Shown: piece after piece, positions 1 through 8,532 of the stretch
Position numbering within the stretch: position 1 is the stretch's first letter
How the letters are laid out: each line of letters starts with the position of its first letter
NCBI RefSeq assembly: GCF_038592905.1
Contig: NZ_CP151943.1
Coordinates: forward strand, 2,358,501-2,422,500
DNA length: 64,000 nt
Source of the DNA: Neobacillus sp. FSL H8-0543
GTDB taxonomy: Bacteria; Bacillota; Bacilli; Bacillales; Cytobacillaceae
Direction of reading: 5' to 3'
Made by a program: the position numbers and the translations under genes
The notes under the pieces: model-generated
The model's input: the letters and a program-made list of their open reading frames with translations, nothing else
What the model was told of the DNA's origin: nothing
The model's database searches: none

Positions 1-70
1 CATAAGCCCAGTAAGTACAAACTATCAAAACTGCCAACAAAGTTATTGTTATGGGTAACCTTGTTCTCAC
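1..70 (-). CDS. partial membrane or secreted protein, N-terminus only
   Basis: The gene reads off the left edge of the window. A GTG codon at 70-68 follows a good ribosome site (GGCGGGAG) and opens a frame that stays open to base 1. The 23 visible residues are a short basic start followed by a hydrophobic stretch (ITITLLAVLIV), which is what a signal peptide or signal anchor looks like. Nothing of the mature domain is inside the window, so no function can be assigned. Confidence 0.45.
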   Translation of the reverse strand, partial: MRTRLPITITLLAVLIVCTYWAY

Positions 71-191
71 TTTACTCCCGCCTTTCTACATAAAAAATTA
101 CTCCTTTTCCGTATCCACAAATGGTAATGCCCTCTTCATTACCTCCTATCAACTTCTTTCTCCCATTCTGAATCTCTCTATAGACATAATA

Positions 192-253
192 AAAGACCAA
201 TGGCTAACAGAACGGACTTAACTTACTGTCCATTCTAAAAACCATTGGTCTTT
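192..253. terminator. long-looped inverted repeat, probable terminator
   Basis: A perfect 12-bp inverted repeat (AAAGACCAATGG at 192-203, CCATTGGTCTTT at 242-253) encloses 38 nt that contain a smaller hairpin (GGAC...GTCC). It lies between the DUF2294 gene and the clipped leftmost gene, both on the minus strand. The A/T-rich flanks suit a terminator for the DUF2294 gene, but the loop is long for one. Confidence 0.5.
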
Positions 254-299
254 ATTAGAGCTACCCTAGGTGTCTCTTTTAACTACCTCTATTAATCTT

Positions 300-713
300 T
301 TACTTTATTTCAATCAATAACTGGTCAAAAACCATTACGTGGATCCAAAAGTCTTTGTTCGCTTCCACATCAAATGTTTGATGTATACAATTTGCTCCTA
401 ATTTCTCCTCAAAATAAGGAACATTGTCTTTTGCAAATTGCTGGGCGACTTGCATGCGCGTTTGCTTTACTAGATTACCACCCCTGGTTCCTCTAGCAAC
501 AAACTTTTCTGGTTCTGTTAAGAACCCTTCCCCTTGAATAATCACTGTATCGTCCCAGATGATCACTTTTGTATAATCAGCCGCTTTACCAATTAATCCT
601 TTAAAATATTTTTCTAGATGAATCTTCATTTCGTGCTGCAGCTGTCTTCTTTCCTTATTCGTTAATCTACATTCAATCGTTCTTTTATCTTGAAAATAAC
701 TCGGTTCAGACAC
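300..713 (-). CDS. DUF2294 (YbcI-like) domain protein
   Basis: 137 aa, cytoplasmic, no signal or membrane segment. The middle and C-terminal half carry the pattern of the DUF2294 family (an ARGTRGG-type turn, a KQTR stretch, then an Asp-rich strand before VMVFD). The biochemical role of the family is not established to my knowledge. It starts at a GTG after AGGGGAGTGGGAGA. It stands alone, with a possible terminator at 192-253. Members of this family often sit near respiratory genes, but no operon with the fdh genes exists here. Confidence 0.7.
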   Translation of the reverse strand: MSEPSYFQDKRTIECRLTNKERRQLQHEMKIHLEKYFKGLIGKAADYTKVIIWDDTVIIQGEGFLTEPEKFVARGTRGGNLVKQTRMQVAQQFAKDNVPYFEEKLGANCIHQTFDVEANKDFWIHVMVFDQLLIEIK

Positions 714-951
714 TCTCCCACTCCCCTTGCTGTAAGAGTTTCTTTTAAATTACATGAAAACGCTTTCCTAGAAAAATTTAAAAAAAGAGAACTTTTTAAC
801 TCGTGGTTGTCGAATATTTCTGTTATCTTTATCGTACTACCTGTACTCTTTACGATACAGCGACTTAAGTCACTTTGAATTGCCTAAATTTGACGAAAAT
901 GTTTAAATCATAAATACAGTGCGGACGCTTTCAAATATATTTATATATCTT

Positions 952-990
952 TAGAAAAAGGCATTAGGAGTATCTCCCAATGCCTTTAAC
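952..990 (-). terminator. terminator of ywdK
   Basis: Read on the minus strand, AAAGGCATTGGGAG pairs with CTCCTAATGCCTTT and is followed by a T run. It lies immediately after the ywdK stop. Confidence 0.7.
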
Positions 991-994
991 GTAT

Positions 995-1366
995 TTATAA
1001 ATGTTTTACCGCACCAATGATAATAAGCACCCATGCTGCTAAAAAGCAAACGCCACCTAATGGAGTAATCGCGCCCAGTATCCCTATTTTCGTTAAGCTA
1101 AGAACATACAAGCTACCGCTAAATAGTATAATTCCAAGCAGCATCATCCAGCCAGCCCAAGTGAATTGTGGGCTAGTCGTTACCTTACTAAGTAACAAGC
1201 CAATCACTAATATTCCTGTCGCATGAAACATTTGATAGGTGACACCCGTTTTCCAAATGTCTAAGTATTTGGGTTCGAGTTTGTCTGCTAATCCATGAGC
1301 CCCAAAGGCACCTAGTGCCACGGCAATAAAGGCGTTAATCGCTCCAATAATAATAAATGCTTTCAT
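995..1366 (-). CDS. ywdK: DUF423 membrane protein YwdK
   Basis: 123 aa with four hydrophobic segments. The N-terminal AFIIIGAINAFIAVALGAFGAHGL block (GAFGAHGL turn) is the signature of the small DUF423 inner-membrane family, whose transport or other activity is unknown. I prefer the ATG at 1366 over the ATG six bases upstream, because AAGGGGG sits directly on the upstream ATG but is well spaced from this one. B. subtilis also has ywdK near ywdI, so the synteny supports both calls. A repeat element separates the two genes here. Confidence 0.85.
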   Translation of the reverse strand: MKAFIIIGAINAFIAVALGAFGAHGLADKLEPKYLDIWKTGVTYQMFHATGILVIGLLLSKVTTSPQFTWAGWMMLLGIILFSGSLYVLSLTKIGILGAITPLGGVCFLAAWVLIIIGAVKHL

Positions 1367-1406
1367 GTCCATCCCCCTTGTTAATAATAGGCTTTGCTAA
1401 ACTAGC

Positions 1407-1539
1407 CTGTTGATTGAAGCTCCAGGCACTTCGCTTTCCGCGGGCAGTCCGGGAGCCTCCTCGTCGCTTCGCTTCTGCGGGGTCTCCCGTGACTTGCTCT
1501 TCCCGCAGGAGTCTTCGTGCCTTACGCTCCAATCAACAG
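1407..1539. repeat. MITE-like interspersed repeat, copy 1
   Basis: A 133-bp GC-rich block in an AT-rich setting, bounded by inverted ends CTGTTGATTGAAGC and GCTCCAATCAACAG. The interior holds palindromic stretches (GCTTTCCGCGGGC, GGGGTCTCCCG). Related copies lie at 15296-15426 (opposite orientation), 17421-17510 (internally deleted) and 20156-20349 (with an insertion). It encodes nothing convincing. Confidence 0.85.
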
Positions 1540-1581
1540 AGTTAGCAAAATCAATAGTGTGCTTATTACACAACCTCTAAT

Positions 1582-1896
1582 TTAAAAATCGAGTAGTGAG
1601 TCGCCGTTTGCTTCGTCGTCCATTTCTATCTTTTTCGGCTGGTTTAATGAAACAGGCTGTTGGAAAACTTGTTGGCCTATCACTGGCTGATGAACTGCTT
1701 GCTGATTCACAGCTGACTGAAAAGTTATAGTAGTAACTGGTGTCTCACTTTTCACTGGCTTCTCATCAAGGATGAGTTCGCATAATATTTTAATAGAGTA
1801 TACCCGCTCCCGCAAGCTTTCTGACTGCGAGCTGTTTTTTGCATGCTTTAATTCTTGCTCTATTTTTGATAATAATTTATCTACTGAAATATTCAT
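1582..1896 (-). CDS. ywdI: YwdI family protein (DUF5327)
   Basis: 104 aa. The N-terminal half is an amphipathic helix region (KLLSKIEQELKHAK). The middle is Gln/Pro/Val-rich low complexity with repeated QQP/VxQQ units, and the end is an acidic NGDSLLDF tail typical of the DUF5327/YwdI family of Bacillaceae. No catalytic motif is visible and the function is unknown. It starts at ATG 1896 with an upstream GGAG. It lies downstream of the parS site and, as in B. subtilis, near ywdK. Confidence 0.75.
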   Translation of the reverse strand: MNISVDKLLSKIEQELKHAKNSSQSESLRERVYSIKILCELILDEKPVKSETPVTTITFQSAVNQQAVHQPVIGQQVFQQPVSLNQPKKIEMDDEANGDSLLDF

Positions 1897-1974
1897 GTCT
1901 CCATTACTCCTCTATTCTAAACTTCTTTCATCATAACAAACTATCCGGAAAAATTGAAACTCGACACCATTCGC

Positions 1975-1990
1975 TGTTTCACGTGAAACA
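1975..1990. other. parS site (Spo0J/ParB binding)
   Basis: TGTTTCACGTGAAACA is a perfect 16-bp palindrome identical to the symmetric form of the bacterial chromosomal parS consensus (TGTTNCACGTGAAACA). It lies in the intergenic gap between ywdI and moeB. In Bacillus such sites cluster around oriC and load ParB and condensin, so it marks this DNA as chromosomal and probably origin-proximal. Confidence 0.93.
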
Positions 1991-2007
1991 TGTCGAAAAT
2001 TGACAAT

Positions 2008-2042
2008 TAAAAACTCCGTACCAGTAAAAGTACGGAGTTAGT
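2008..2042 (-). terminator. terminator of the fdh-moco operon
   Basis: On the minus strand AACTCCGTAC, a short loop, GTACGGAGTT, then TTTT. It sits directly after the moeB stop and closes the long operon. Confidence 0.85.
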
Positions 2043-2043
2043 C

Positions 2044-3063
2044 TTATCCAAGTATTCTATGATAAATTGTTTTTGCATGTGTAATATCCTTCGTACCGTG
2101 AATCAGGGCGCGGCCATCGTTAAAAATAACCATCCGCTCTTCTCCCATTTCCACTGACAGCAGATAGGGATTACCCTTGACCACATATCCAAGCGAAGTT
2201 AGTTGACCAGATAGTTTTTCAAGCGAAATCTCACCTTGCTTGGAGGGACGAATTTGTACCGTATCCCTGCCACACAACACGCTCGTTTTCATCATATTCT
2301 CATGATCAAGATAGGGATAGGTTCGTTCCTCCCCGCAGGATAAACAACCAGCAACCTTTGCTTTGGACATTTTCAGGCTCGTATACTGATTTCTCCATAA
2401 ATCAAAACTGACAAACGAAGTACGGACCGCATCCCAATCCTCGACCAATATTTTTATAGCCTCCGCAGTTTGATGGGAGATAACCATTTGAACAGTTGGG
2501 GCAATGATCCCGCCGGTATCACAGGTCATCCCCTGCAACGGAATCGTTCTCAGCAAACAGTTCAGGCAAGGTGTTTTCCCAGGAAGAATCACAAAACTCA
2601 TCCCGAAGCTTCCAACACAAGCCCCATATATCCAAGGAATATTGTATTTTTGCGAAACATCATTGATCGCCATACGTGTTTCGAAATTATCTGTTGCATC
2701 AATAATTAAGTCAACGCCGCCAACCAACTCTTCTAAAAGGAGCGGTGTGGCATCACCAATTATCGCAGCAATTTCGACCTCTGAGTTAATCGCTTTTAAG
2801 CGTTTTTCTGCCGCCGCAGCCTTTGGAAGCTTCTCAGCTACATCCTCTTCGGTATAAAGCTGTTGACGCTGCAGATTACTAGCTTCCACATAATCTCGAT
2901 CAATGATGGTGATTTTCCCAACACCAGCCCTGGTGAGAATTTCAGCATTTCCGGAGCCAAGGGCTCCTGCACCAATCATTAACACATGTTTTGCACTAAT
3001 TTTTTCTTGCCCTGCTTTTCCGATCCCTGGAAAGAGGACTTGCCGTGAATATCGTTCGCTCAT
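2044..3063 (-). CDS. moeB: MoeB/ThiF-type adenylyltransferase
   Basis: 339 aa E1-like enzyme that would adenylate the C-terminal Gly-Gly of MoaD with ATP before sulfur loading. It shows the RYSRQVLFPGIG start, the nucleotide motif GAGALGS, DRDYVE, the Zn-binding pairs CLNC and CLSC, and a TGGI region near the activating centre. The C-terminal ~80 residues form an extra tail as in Bacillus MoeB/ThiF. ATG 3063 is preferred over an upstream ATG at 3099 because AAAGGGG stands nine bases before it. Position after moaD/moaE in a molybdopterin operon supports MoeB over ThiF. Confidence 0.88.
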   Translation of the reverse strand: MSERYSRQVLFPGIGKAGQEKISAKHVLMIGAGALGSGNAEILTRAGVGKITIIDRDYVEASNLQRQQLYTEEDVAEKLPKAAAAEKRLKAINSEVEIAAIIGDATPLLLEELVGGVDLIIDATDNFETRMAINDVSQKYNIPWIYGACVGSFGMSFVILPGKTPCLNCLLRTIPLQGMTCDTGGIIAPTVQMVISHQTAEAIKILVEDWDAVRTSFVSFDLWRNQYTSLKMSKAKVAGCLSCGEERTYPYLDHENMMKTSVLCGRDTVQIRPSKQGEISLEKLSGQLTSLGYVVKGNPYLLSVEMGEERMVIFNDGRALIHGTKDITHAKTIYHRILG

Positions 3064-3124
3064 CTTGTTGTTCCCCTTTCCAAAAATCAAAGTCCGCAAG
3101 TATTTCTGGTTATCCGAGAGTATA

Positions 3125-3358
3125 TCAGCCGCCGCTTACTGGCGGGATAAAAGCAATCTCGTCGCCTTCCCCAATAACTTCATCATCCTGGGCAAATTCT
3201 TCGTTGACGGCTGTCATTACCGTGTCTAATTTTGGCAGGTCGTACTTTGACGCCAACTCTTCCTTCAAATCAGCGACAGTTTTTCCAGCAGCATCAAGTT
3301 TAAGAAACTCTTCACCGACAGCATCACGCAAATGAGCAAAAAAGAGAACCTTATTCAT
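3125..3358 (-). CDS. moaD: molybdopterin synthase small subunit MoaD
   Basis: 77 aa ubiquitin-fold sulfur carrier. The chain ends in PPVSGG, the Gly-Gly tail that is adenylated by MoeB and then thiocarboxylated. It donates sulfur to precursor Z together with MoaE. The start ATG overlaps the moaE stop by 8 bp and has GGAGAGTG upstream, so the two subunits are translationally coupled. Confidence 0.93.
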   Translation of the reverse strand: MNKVLFFAHLRDAVGEEFLKLDAAGKTVADLKEELASKYDLPKLDTVMTAVNEEFAQDDEVIGEGDEIAFIPPVSGG

Positions 3359-3815
3359 TTAAATCACTCTCCTCTGGTTTTCCAGTAGGATAGGCAACGG
3401 TTTCAAGCTGATTGCCCATCCACTCTTCGCCATCTTCCCAATGCTCTTTTTTCCAGATTGGGACAATTTCCTTAATTCGTTCAATTGCATAGCGATTTGC
3501 CTCATATGAATCGGCACGATGGGGCGTAGAGACGGCAATGACAACTGCAATATCAGTTATATCTAAACGACCAACACGGTGCGTAATCGCGACGCGGGAG
3601 CCTTCCCAGCGCTCTTCGATTTCCTTGCCGATTTGTTCAAGTTTCTTCACAGCCATTGCTTCATATGCTTCATAAATTAAGAAAAGCGTCTTTTTTCCCT
3701 TGGTTAATTCCCGGACGGTTCCAATAAACGTAGTGATTGCGCCAGCTTCACGCTGGACCACTTTATCAATAACCTCTTGTGTGTTGATTGGTTCTTTTGA
3801 AATCTGGAAGTTCAT
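3351..3815 (-). CDS. moaE: molybdopterin synthase large subunit MoaE
   Basis: 154 aa catalytic subunit that converts cyclic pyranopterin monophosphate to molybdopterin. Recognisable landmarks are FIGTVRE near residue 30, LIYEAYEAMA, the RVG/HRVGRLDI strand, STPHRADSYEA, and the catalytic K-x-x-x-W segment PIWKKEHWEDGEEW. Full family length. It lies between the moeA fusion and moaD. Confidence 0.93.
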   Translation of the reverse strand: MNFQISKEPINTQEVIDKVVQREAGAITTFIGTVRELTKGKKTLFLIYEAYEAMAVKKLEQIGKEIEERWEGSRVAITHRVGRLDITDIAVVIAVSTPHRADSYEANRYAIERIKEIVPIWKKEHWEDGEEWMGNQLETVAYPTGKPEESDLNE

Positions 3816-3828
3816 CTATTAGCACCTC

Positions 3829-5751
3829 TTAACTCAAGCTTTTTGGTTTTGCATTTTCGACAACAACGTAGCCGCCAATCTTTTCAACCTGCTGTTTAAA
3901 AATATCCGATTGAATAATTCCGATTAACAGCTGGCCGCTTTCGCTTTCAAAAAAGCTTTTTGTCATAACCAAATCATATTCTTCATCAGCAACCGGAATA
4001 AAGTCTAAATCCATGGCTTTTGCTGCGGGATAGATTCCTAATCCCGCGCCCTTAGCATCTCCCTTTACTTCCGCTGCTACCGCTAAATGCGAAAACATTT
4101 CGCGTTCATAACCGACGATTTCTTCAGGTGCAAGACCCGCTTCTGTAAGCAGCAAATCCAAGAGAATCCTCGTCCCTGCCCCTTTTTGTCGGTTAACATA
4201 GTTTGCCTGCTTTTTTGCCACGTCATCAATCGTTTCAATAGCAAGCGGATTTCCTTTTGGCAAAATCCAGCCTTGCATTCTTTTTAAAAATGGATAAAGA
4301 ACAATGTCTTGCCCTGCTAATAATTTCTTTACATAGGAAATATTATATTGCTTTGTATTTGGGTCAAGCAAATGAATGCCCGCTACATGGGCCTCACCTT
4401 TGCGAATCGCCATGATCCCGGCCATACTGCCAACATGTGCAGAGACAATTTTCATGTCTGTTCGCACTCGTTTCAACTGTGACGATAAAAGATCGATCGT
4501 TAAATCGTGGCTGCCGCAAAACATAATCGCATTTTTTATTTCTTCAAGCGGACGCAACAACTCTACTTCGACGTGGTCCCCTTGTTCATAGCCGATTACG
4601 TTTGCGGGTACAACTAGGAGGCCATCTGCTCTGACATAGGACATTGTCACTCCAGCAGCCCTAGTCAGCGGATTGGCAACAAATTGTCCATTCACATAGC
4701 CAATATTCATTCGGACAAAGTCCTCTGCACCCATACCTGAGACAATACGGCGCCCAAGCTTAACTGTTACCGTTTGTCTTTTTGGTTCAGGAATTTGTAA
4801 ATACTTGCACAACAATGGGCGAACAAACCATTCTAATGCCAAATAAGCGGAAACTGGATACCCTGGCACACCAACAACAATTTTGCCGTTAATTTTTCCT
4901 AAAATAACAGGTTTACCTGGCCGTGCGGCAACACCATGTGTGAAAACCGTTCCGATTTCAGCAATAATATGAACGGTATAATCCTTCGAACCTGCCGAAG
5001 AGCCAGCATTGATAACAATAATATCAGACGTTTCAGCTGCTTCCAAGAGTGCTGCTTTAATCCGTTCCGGCTCATCTTTCACAATACTATGTAACTTCGG
5101 CTCTGCGCCCCATTCCTTAACGAAACCCGCAAAAACCGTCCCGTTAAATTCTATAATTTTTCCGGCAGTTAGGGATGAATCCGCATCAACTAGCTCGTTT
5201 CCAGTAGGGATGATCGTAACTACCGGCTTTTTCACAACCGGAAGTTCGAGCTGCTGGGAGGATAATAGTACACCTAAATCTGCAGGTCTAAGAATATGCC
5301 CTTGCGGAAAAAGCATTTCCTCCTGAACCACATCTTCACCAATCGGGCGAATATGCTGCCATGGTGTCGCAGGTTCGATAATTTCAATCGTATCTGCATC
5401 AAGAATGTCGACATTTTCAATCATGATTACCGCATTGAACGGAGCAGGAATCGCATTTCCCGTATCTACATATGAAAACTCTTTACCCTGTTTGAGTTGA
5501 AGAGGATTTTGCTCGTGTGCATTGTACGTACTTTCAGCGATAACGGCAATTCCATCCATTGCCGAAGCGTGATAATGAGGTGTTGAATTCTGCGCAAATA
5601 TCGGCTCGGCTGTAACACGGCCTAAGGCAGCACTTGTTGGAATCCTTTCAATTTCAAGGGGCAGCTGAAACGCTTCGAGAATCTCTCGCTTCGCTTCCGA
5701 TCGGGGTTTGTCCTCTAAATAAATTTTACGTTTATAGCGAATGTGTTCCAT
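3829..5751 (-). CDS. MoeA-like molybdopterin enzyme fused to a periplasmic-binding-protein-like domain
   Basis: 640 aa in two parts. Residues ~1-405 are a complete MoeA fold (PHYHASAMDGIAV, MIENVD, PTGNELV, the NAGSSAGSKDYT loop, and GVPGYPVSAY). Residues ~420-640 resemble a LysR/ModA-like ligand-binding domain (GSHDLTIDLLSSQL, HLLDPNTKQYN, NRQKGAGTRILLDLLL). This fusion is known in Bacillus and Clostridia beside an ordinary moeA. It may insert Mo or W, or sense an oxyanion or cofactor; that part is inference. ATG 5751 follows AAGGGGG. An upstream in-frame ATG at 5781 lacks a site and would overlap moeA. Confidence 0.85.
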   Translation of the reverse strand: MEHIRYKRKIYLEDKPRSEAKREILEAFQLPLEIERIPTSAALGRVTAEPIFAQNSTPHYHASAMDGIAVIAESTYNAHEQNPLQLKQGKEFSYVDTGNAIPAPFNAVIMIENVDILDADTIEIIEPATPWQHIRPIGEDVVQEEMLFPQGHILRPADLGVLLSSQQLELPVVKKPVVTIIPTGNELVDADSSLTAGKIIEFNGTVFAGFVKEWGAEPKLHSIVKDEPERIKAALLEAAETSDIIVINAGSSAGSKDYTVHIIAEIGTVFTHGVAARPGKPVILGKINGKIVVGVPGYPVSAYLALEWFVRPLLCKYLQIPEPKRQTVTVKLGRRIVSGMGAEDFVRMNIGYVNGQFVANPLTRAAGVTMSYVRADGLLVVPANVIGYEQGDHVEVELLRPLEEIKNAIMFCGSHDLTIDLLSSQLKRVRTDMKIVSAHVGSMAGIMAIRKGEAHVAGIHLLDPNTKQYNISYVKKLLAGQDIVLYPFLKRMQGWILPKGNPLAIETIDDVAKKQANYVNRQKGAGTRILLDLLLTEAGLAPEEIVGYEREMFSHLAVAAEVKGDAKGAGLGIYPAAKAMDLDFIPVADEEYDLVMTKSFFESESGQLLIGIIQSDIFKQQVEKIGGYVVVENAKPKSLS

Positions 5752-5767
5752 TTGTTTATTTTCCCCC

Positions 5768-7000
5768 TTATCGTGTTGCAATCACAGGCACATACTCACC
5801 CTGTGAAATACCCTCTTTTTCTGAAGTAATCTCGACTATTCCATCACTTTTTACAAGTGTCGTAATCAGTCCGGATTTTCCAATAATCGGCTCTGCCCAC
5901 CATTCGCCTTCTTTTTCAAATAGGCGTACACGGATGTAATCTGAACGGCCAGGTGCCGAAGGGATGTTTTTCGTCATCCGGGCAAAAACTCGGTCTAGTT
6001 TTTTTTCTGCCTTCTTACCTTTAAGTTTCTCCAATACTTTCTCGCCAAATAGTTTAAAAATAATCATTGCCGATGCTGGATGCCCTGGTAATCCAATTAC
6101 GGGTTTTCCATTTGCCATGGCAAGGATGGTTGGCTTCCCAGGCTTAATAGAAATGCCGTGGACGAATACTCCCGGTGTTCCTAAAGAATCAATTACTTCG
6201 ATGGTATAGTCCTTGGCACCGACCGAACTTCCTCCAGAGAGGATTAAACAATCAACTTGGTCGTAAAGTTCCTTTGCCCGCTGTTGGAATTCCTGGAAGT
6301 CATCCTTAACTATACCGCCATAGATCACTTCTATATCCCATTCAGCCGCTAAACCAGCAATCGTTAAATAGTTGATATCACGAATTTGTCCTACTAAAAG
6401 ATTCTCTGTTTGATAGGGTACAATTTCATCCCCGGAGGAAAGATATCCTGCCTTAAGTTTACGAAAAACAGTTACCTCACTAACGCCTAACGAAGCGAGG
6501 GCACCTAATTCTTGTGGGCGTAACATGGTTCCTTCGTTCAGAAGAACCTCGCCGCTGCGGATATCCTCTCCTGTACGAATGACATTCTCATTAGGAGCAA
6601 TTTGCTTATATACATTAAGTAAACCATCGATGTCTTCACAATGCTCAATCATGATAACACTATCACTGCCTGCTGGAAGCATGCCCCCAGTTGGAACATA
6701 TACGGCTTCTCCAAGCCCAACCTGGTAAGCTGAGGCTTCACCCATTTTCACTTCACCGATTACATTTAAAAAACCCGGCATCGATTCAGAGGAACCATAA
6801 GTATCTCTCGCTCGTACAGCATAGCCATCAACGGTTGAACGGTCAAAACCCGGGACATTTTCCTTGGCGGTGACAGGCACCGCTAAAATATAGTGAAGGG
6901 CATTTTCCAGTGATCGTACCTCGGTCTCTTTAATTGCTGCGACCTGTTCTTCTATTAAGTCGAAGGTTTCTTCGACTGTTTTTACTTTGAAAAATTGCAT
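5768..7000 (-). CDS. moeA: molybdopterin molybdotransferase MoeA
   Basis: 410 aa, the length of ordinary MoeA, which inserts molybdate into adenylated molybdopterin. Motifs in order: PGFDRSTVDGYAV, YVPTGGMLPAGSDSVIMIE, the LSSGDEIVP turn, LILSGGSSVGAKDYT, and GLPGHPASAM. Start ATG 7000 has GGGAGG upstream. It is followed after 16 bp by the second, fused moeA-like gene, so the operon carries two MoeA domains. Confidence 0.92.
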   Translation of the reverse strand: MQFFKVKTVEETFDLIEEQVAAIKETEVRSLENALHYILAVPVTAKENVPGFDRSTVDGYAVRARDTYGSSESMPGFLNVIGEVKMGEASAYQVGLGEAVYVPTGGMLPAGSDSVIMIEHCEDIDGLLNVYKQIAPNENVIRTGEDIRSGEVLLNEGTMLRPQELGALASLGVSEVTVFRKLKAGYLSSGDEIVPYQTENLLVGQIRDINYLTIAGLAAEWDIEVIYGGIVKDDFQEFQQRAKELYDQVDCLILSGGSSVGAKDYTIEVIDSLGTPGVFVHGISIKPGKPTILAMANGKPVIGLPGHPASAMIIFKLFGEKVLEKLKGKKAEKKLDRVFARMTKNIPSAPGRSDYIRVRLFEKEGEWWAEPIIGKSGLITTLVKSDGIVEITSEKEGISQGEYVPVIATR

Positions 7001-7009
7001 TGTGCCTTA

Positions 7010-7618
7010 CTACCTCCCTTGCTGATTTGCCTCGAACCACCTTTTTGCCTCTTCATATTCATGCGGATAATTCATGTTGAAAAAGACACGCTCGATGTCG
7101 CCGTTACTGTAAGCTTGTAATTCCTTTTCAGATAGAGATAGGACGTTTAAGTGGTCAAGCAAATGTTTGATAGGAAGACGTCCATTCTCAATACATTCTT
7201 CTATTTTCTTTACCGTACTCTTTTGAAAAACGGCACATAAGGTTTGTATTTTTCCATTAATTACGGGTACTACTGCATCATAATGGTTAATATTGTTCAC
7301 TAGGGTTTCTGCAAGCGCTCCAGTAACAAACGGCATATCACAGGCAACGATGAAATTTACATCATAGGAAGAAGCTGTTAATCCAGCATGAAAGCCGGCA
7401 AGCGGTCCTTTATTTGGATAATGATCTGCTACCAATTTCACTCCCAAAAATTGATAGTGTTCGGGTTCGTTGGTTACCAGAATTATATCATCAAAATGTA
7501 CCTTAAGTGTTTCTATCAGGCGTTCAATATTGGTTTTCTCATTTATTTTTAAGAGAGCCTTGTTTGTACCCATCCTGCTCGATTTTCCACCTGATAAAAT
7601 AATAGCCGCAGCCTTCAT
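7010..7618 (-). CDS. mobA: molybdenum cofactor guanylyltransferase MobA
   Basis: 202 aa nucleotidyltransferase that joins GMP to Mo-molybdopterin to make the guanine dinucleotide form used by DMSO-reductase-family enzymes such as formate dehydrogenase. It shows the GTP-binding LSGGKSSRMGTNKALL start, NKGPLAGFHAGL, and the metal-binding VACDMPF. The AAGAAGG site precedes ATG 7618. The bis-MGD product is what the upstream alpha subunit needs. Confidence 0.92.
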   Translation of the reverse strand: MKAAAIILSGGKSSRMGTNKALLKINEKTNIERLIETLKVHFDDIILVTNEPEHYQFLGVKLVADHYPNKGPLAGFHAGLTASSYDVNFIVACDMPFVTGALAETLVNNINHYDAVVPVINGKIQTLCAVFQKSTVKKIEECIENGRLPIKHLLDHLNVLSLSEKELQAYSNGDIERVFFNMNYPHEYEEAKRWFEANQQGR

Positions 7619-7633
7619 GAATCATGCACCTTC

Positions 7634-8443
7634 TTAATTTGTAAGTTTTTTCTCCCCAACGGCTTGATAGCCATTTTCCTGGGCGATGAAATCTAGATGT
7701 ATTGTATTTAAATCTAGCATAGCAGAAGATGGTTTGCTGAGGTATTGTCTTGTATCTATTACTTTAATATATCCTTTACATTCTTCGCAAACCTGAATTT
7801 GTGAAGCAGCATCGCCTTCGATTGTTAAAAACTGAATGGTCTTGTGATCGTCATTCCCACAGTGGGCACATTCTAGGCGTTTCGCATCCCAATGAACTAG
7901 ACAGCGCGGGCATTGCATCACCTTTTGTCCTTCCCCTTCAAGAACGGCAAGTCGTGCTGGTTCACCGCAAACTGGGCATCCTGCACCTGGGACAGCACGC
8001 TGAATTCCTTCTTGTACAGCTTCAGCAGTTAGCTGCAAATAGGGACGAAGTGCAGATTCTGCGAGGAATTGTGGAATCCAATCTTCCAGTCCGTTTTCCT
8101 CGGCAAAGTTGCCAAAATAAAACTGGTTGAAGGAAAATGCTTCATCAATCCAACGGATAGCTACTTCTTCATTAAGCAGATTACTGATTCCTGCCAGTTT
8201 CGGTTCAAGTTCGGGATTATTCTCGATTAATAAGGATTTTATTTCCTCTATCCACTGTAGGAATAGTGAAATATCAAAATCAATAGCCGTTAATGCTGCA
8301 GCAGGCACTCCTGCTGACATAGCAGCTTTATCAAGGTTTGGTGTAATAGATTCTGGATTAATGCTCTGTTTCCACTTTTCTTGCAGCTTTAATATGTCTT
8401 TGTGCAAATTTTGATATTCCTTTGAAACTACTGACTTTTTCAT
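7634..8443 (-). CDS. fdhE: formate dehydrogenase accessory protein FdhE
   Basis: 269 aa. The C-terminal half carries the FdhE set of cysteine pairs (CPVCGEPA, CPRCLVHW, CAHCGND, CEECKGY), which in E. coli FdhE bind iron and are needed for activity of respiratory formate dehydrogenases. The N-terminal half is helical with no motif. It directly follows the gamma subunit, with an intra-operon hairpin between them. Confidence 0.9.
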   Translation of the reverse strand: MKKSVVSKEYQNLHKDILKLQEKWKQSINPESITPNLDKAAMSAGVPAAALTAIDFDISLFLQWIEEIKSLLIENNPELEPKLAGISNLLNEEVAIRWIDEAFSFNQFYFGNFAEENGLEDWIPQFLAESALRPYLQLTAEAVQEGIQRAVPGAGCPVCGEPARLAVLEGEGQKVMQCPRCLVHWDAKRLECAHCGNDDHKTIQFLTIEGDAASQIQVCEECKGYIKVIDTRQYLSKPSSAMLDLNTIHLDFIAQENGYQAVGEKKLTN

Positions 8444-8470
8444 CGCTGTTACACCTCTTTAACTTTATTT

Positions 8471-8503
8471 AGCAGAAAAGCTGTCCTATTACAGACAGCC
8501 TTT
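8471..8503 (-). terminator. intra-operon hairpin between the FDH gamma gene and fdhE
   Basis: On the minus strand GCTGTC, 8-nt loop, GACAGC, followed by TTTTCT. A modest stem that could partly terminate transcripts and lower expression of the cofactor genes relative to the structural subunits. Confidence 0.5.
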
Positions 8504-8532
8504 CTACTTATTAGATTACCCTATAGGCTGAA

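Noticed and set aside
690..878. 62-codon plus-strand frame
   Set aside because: It overlaps the start of the DUF2294 gene, has no ribosome site and resembles no protein.
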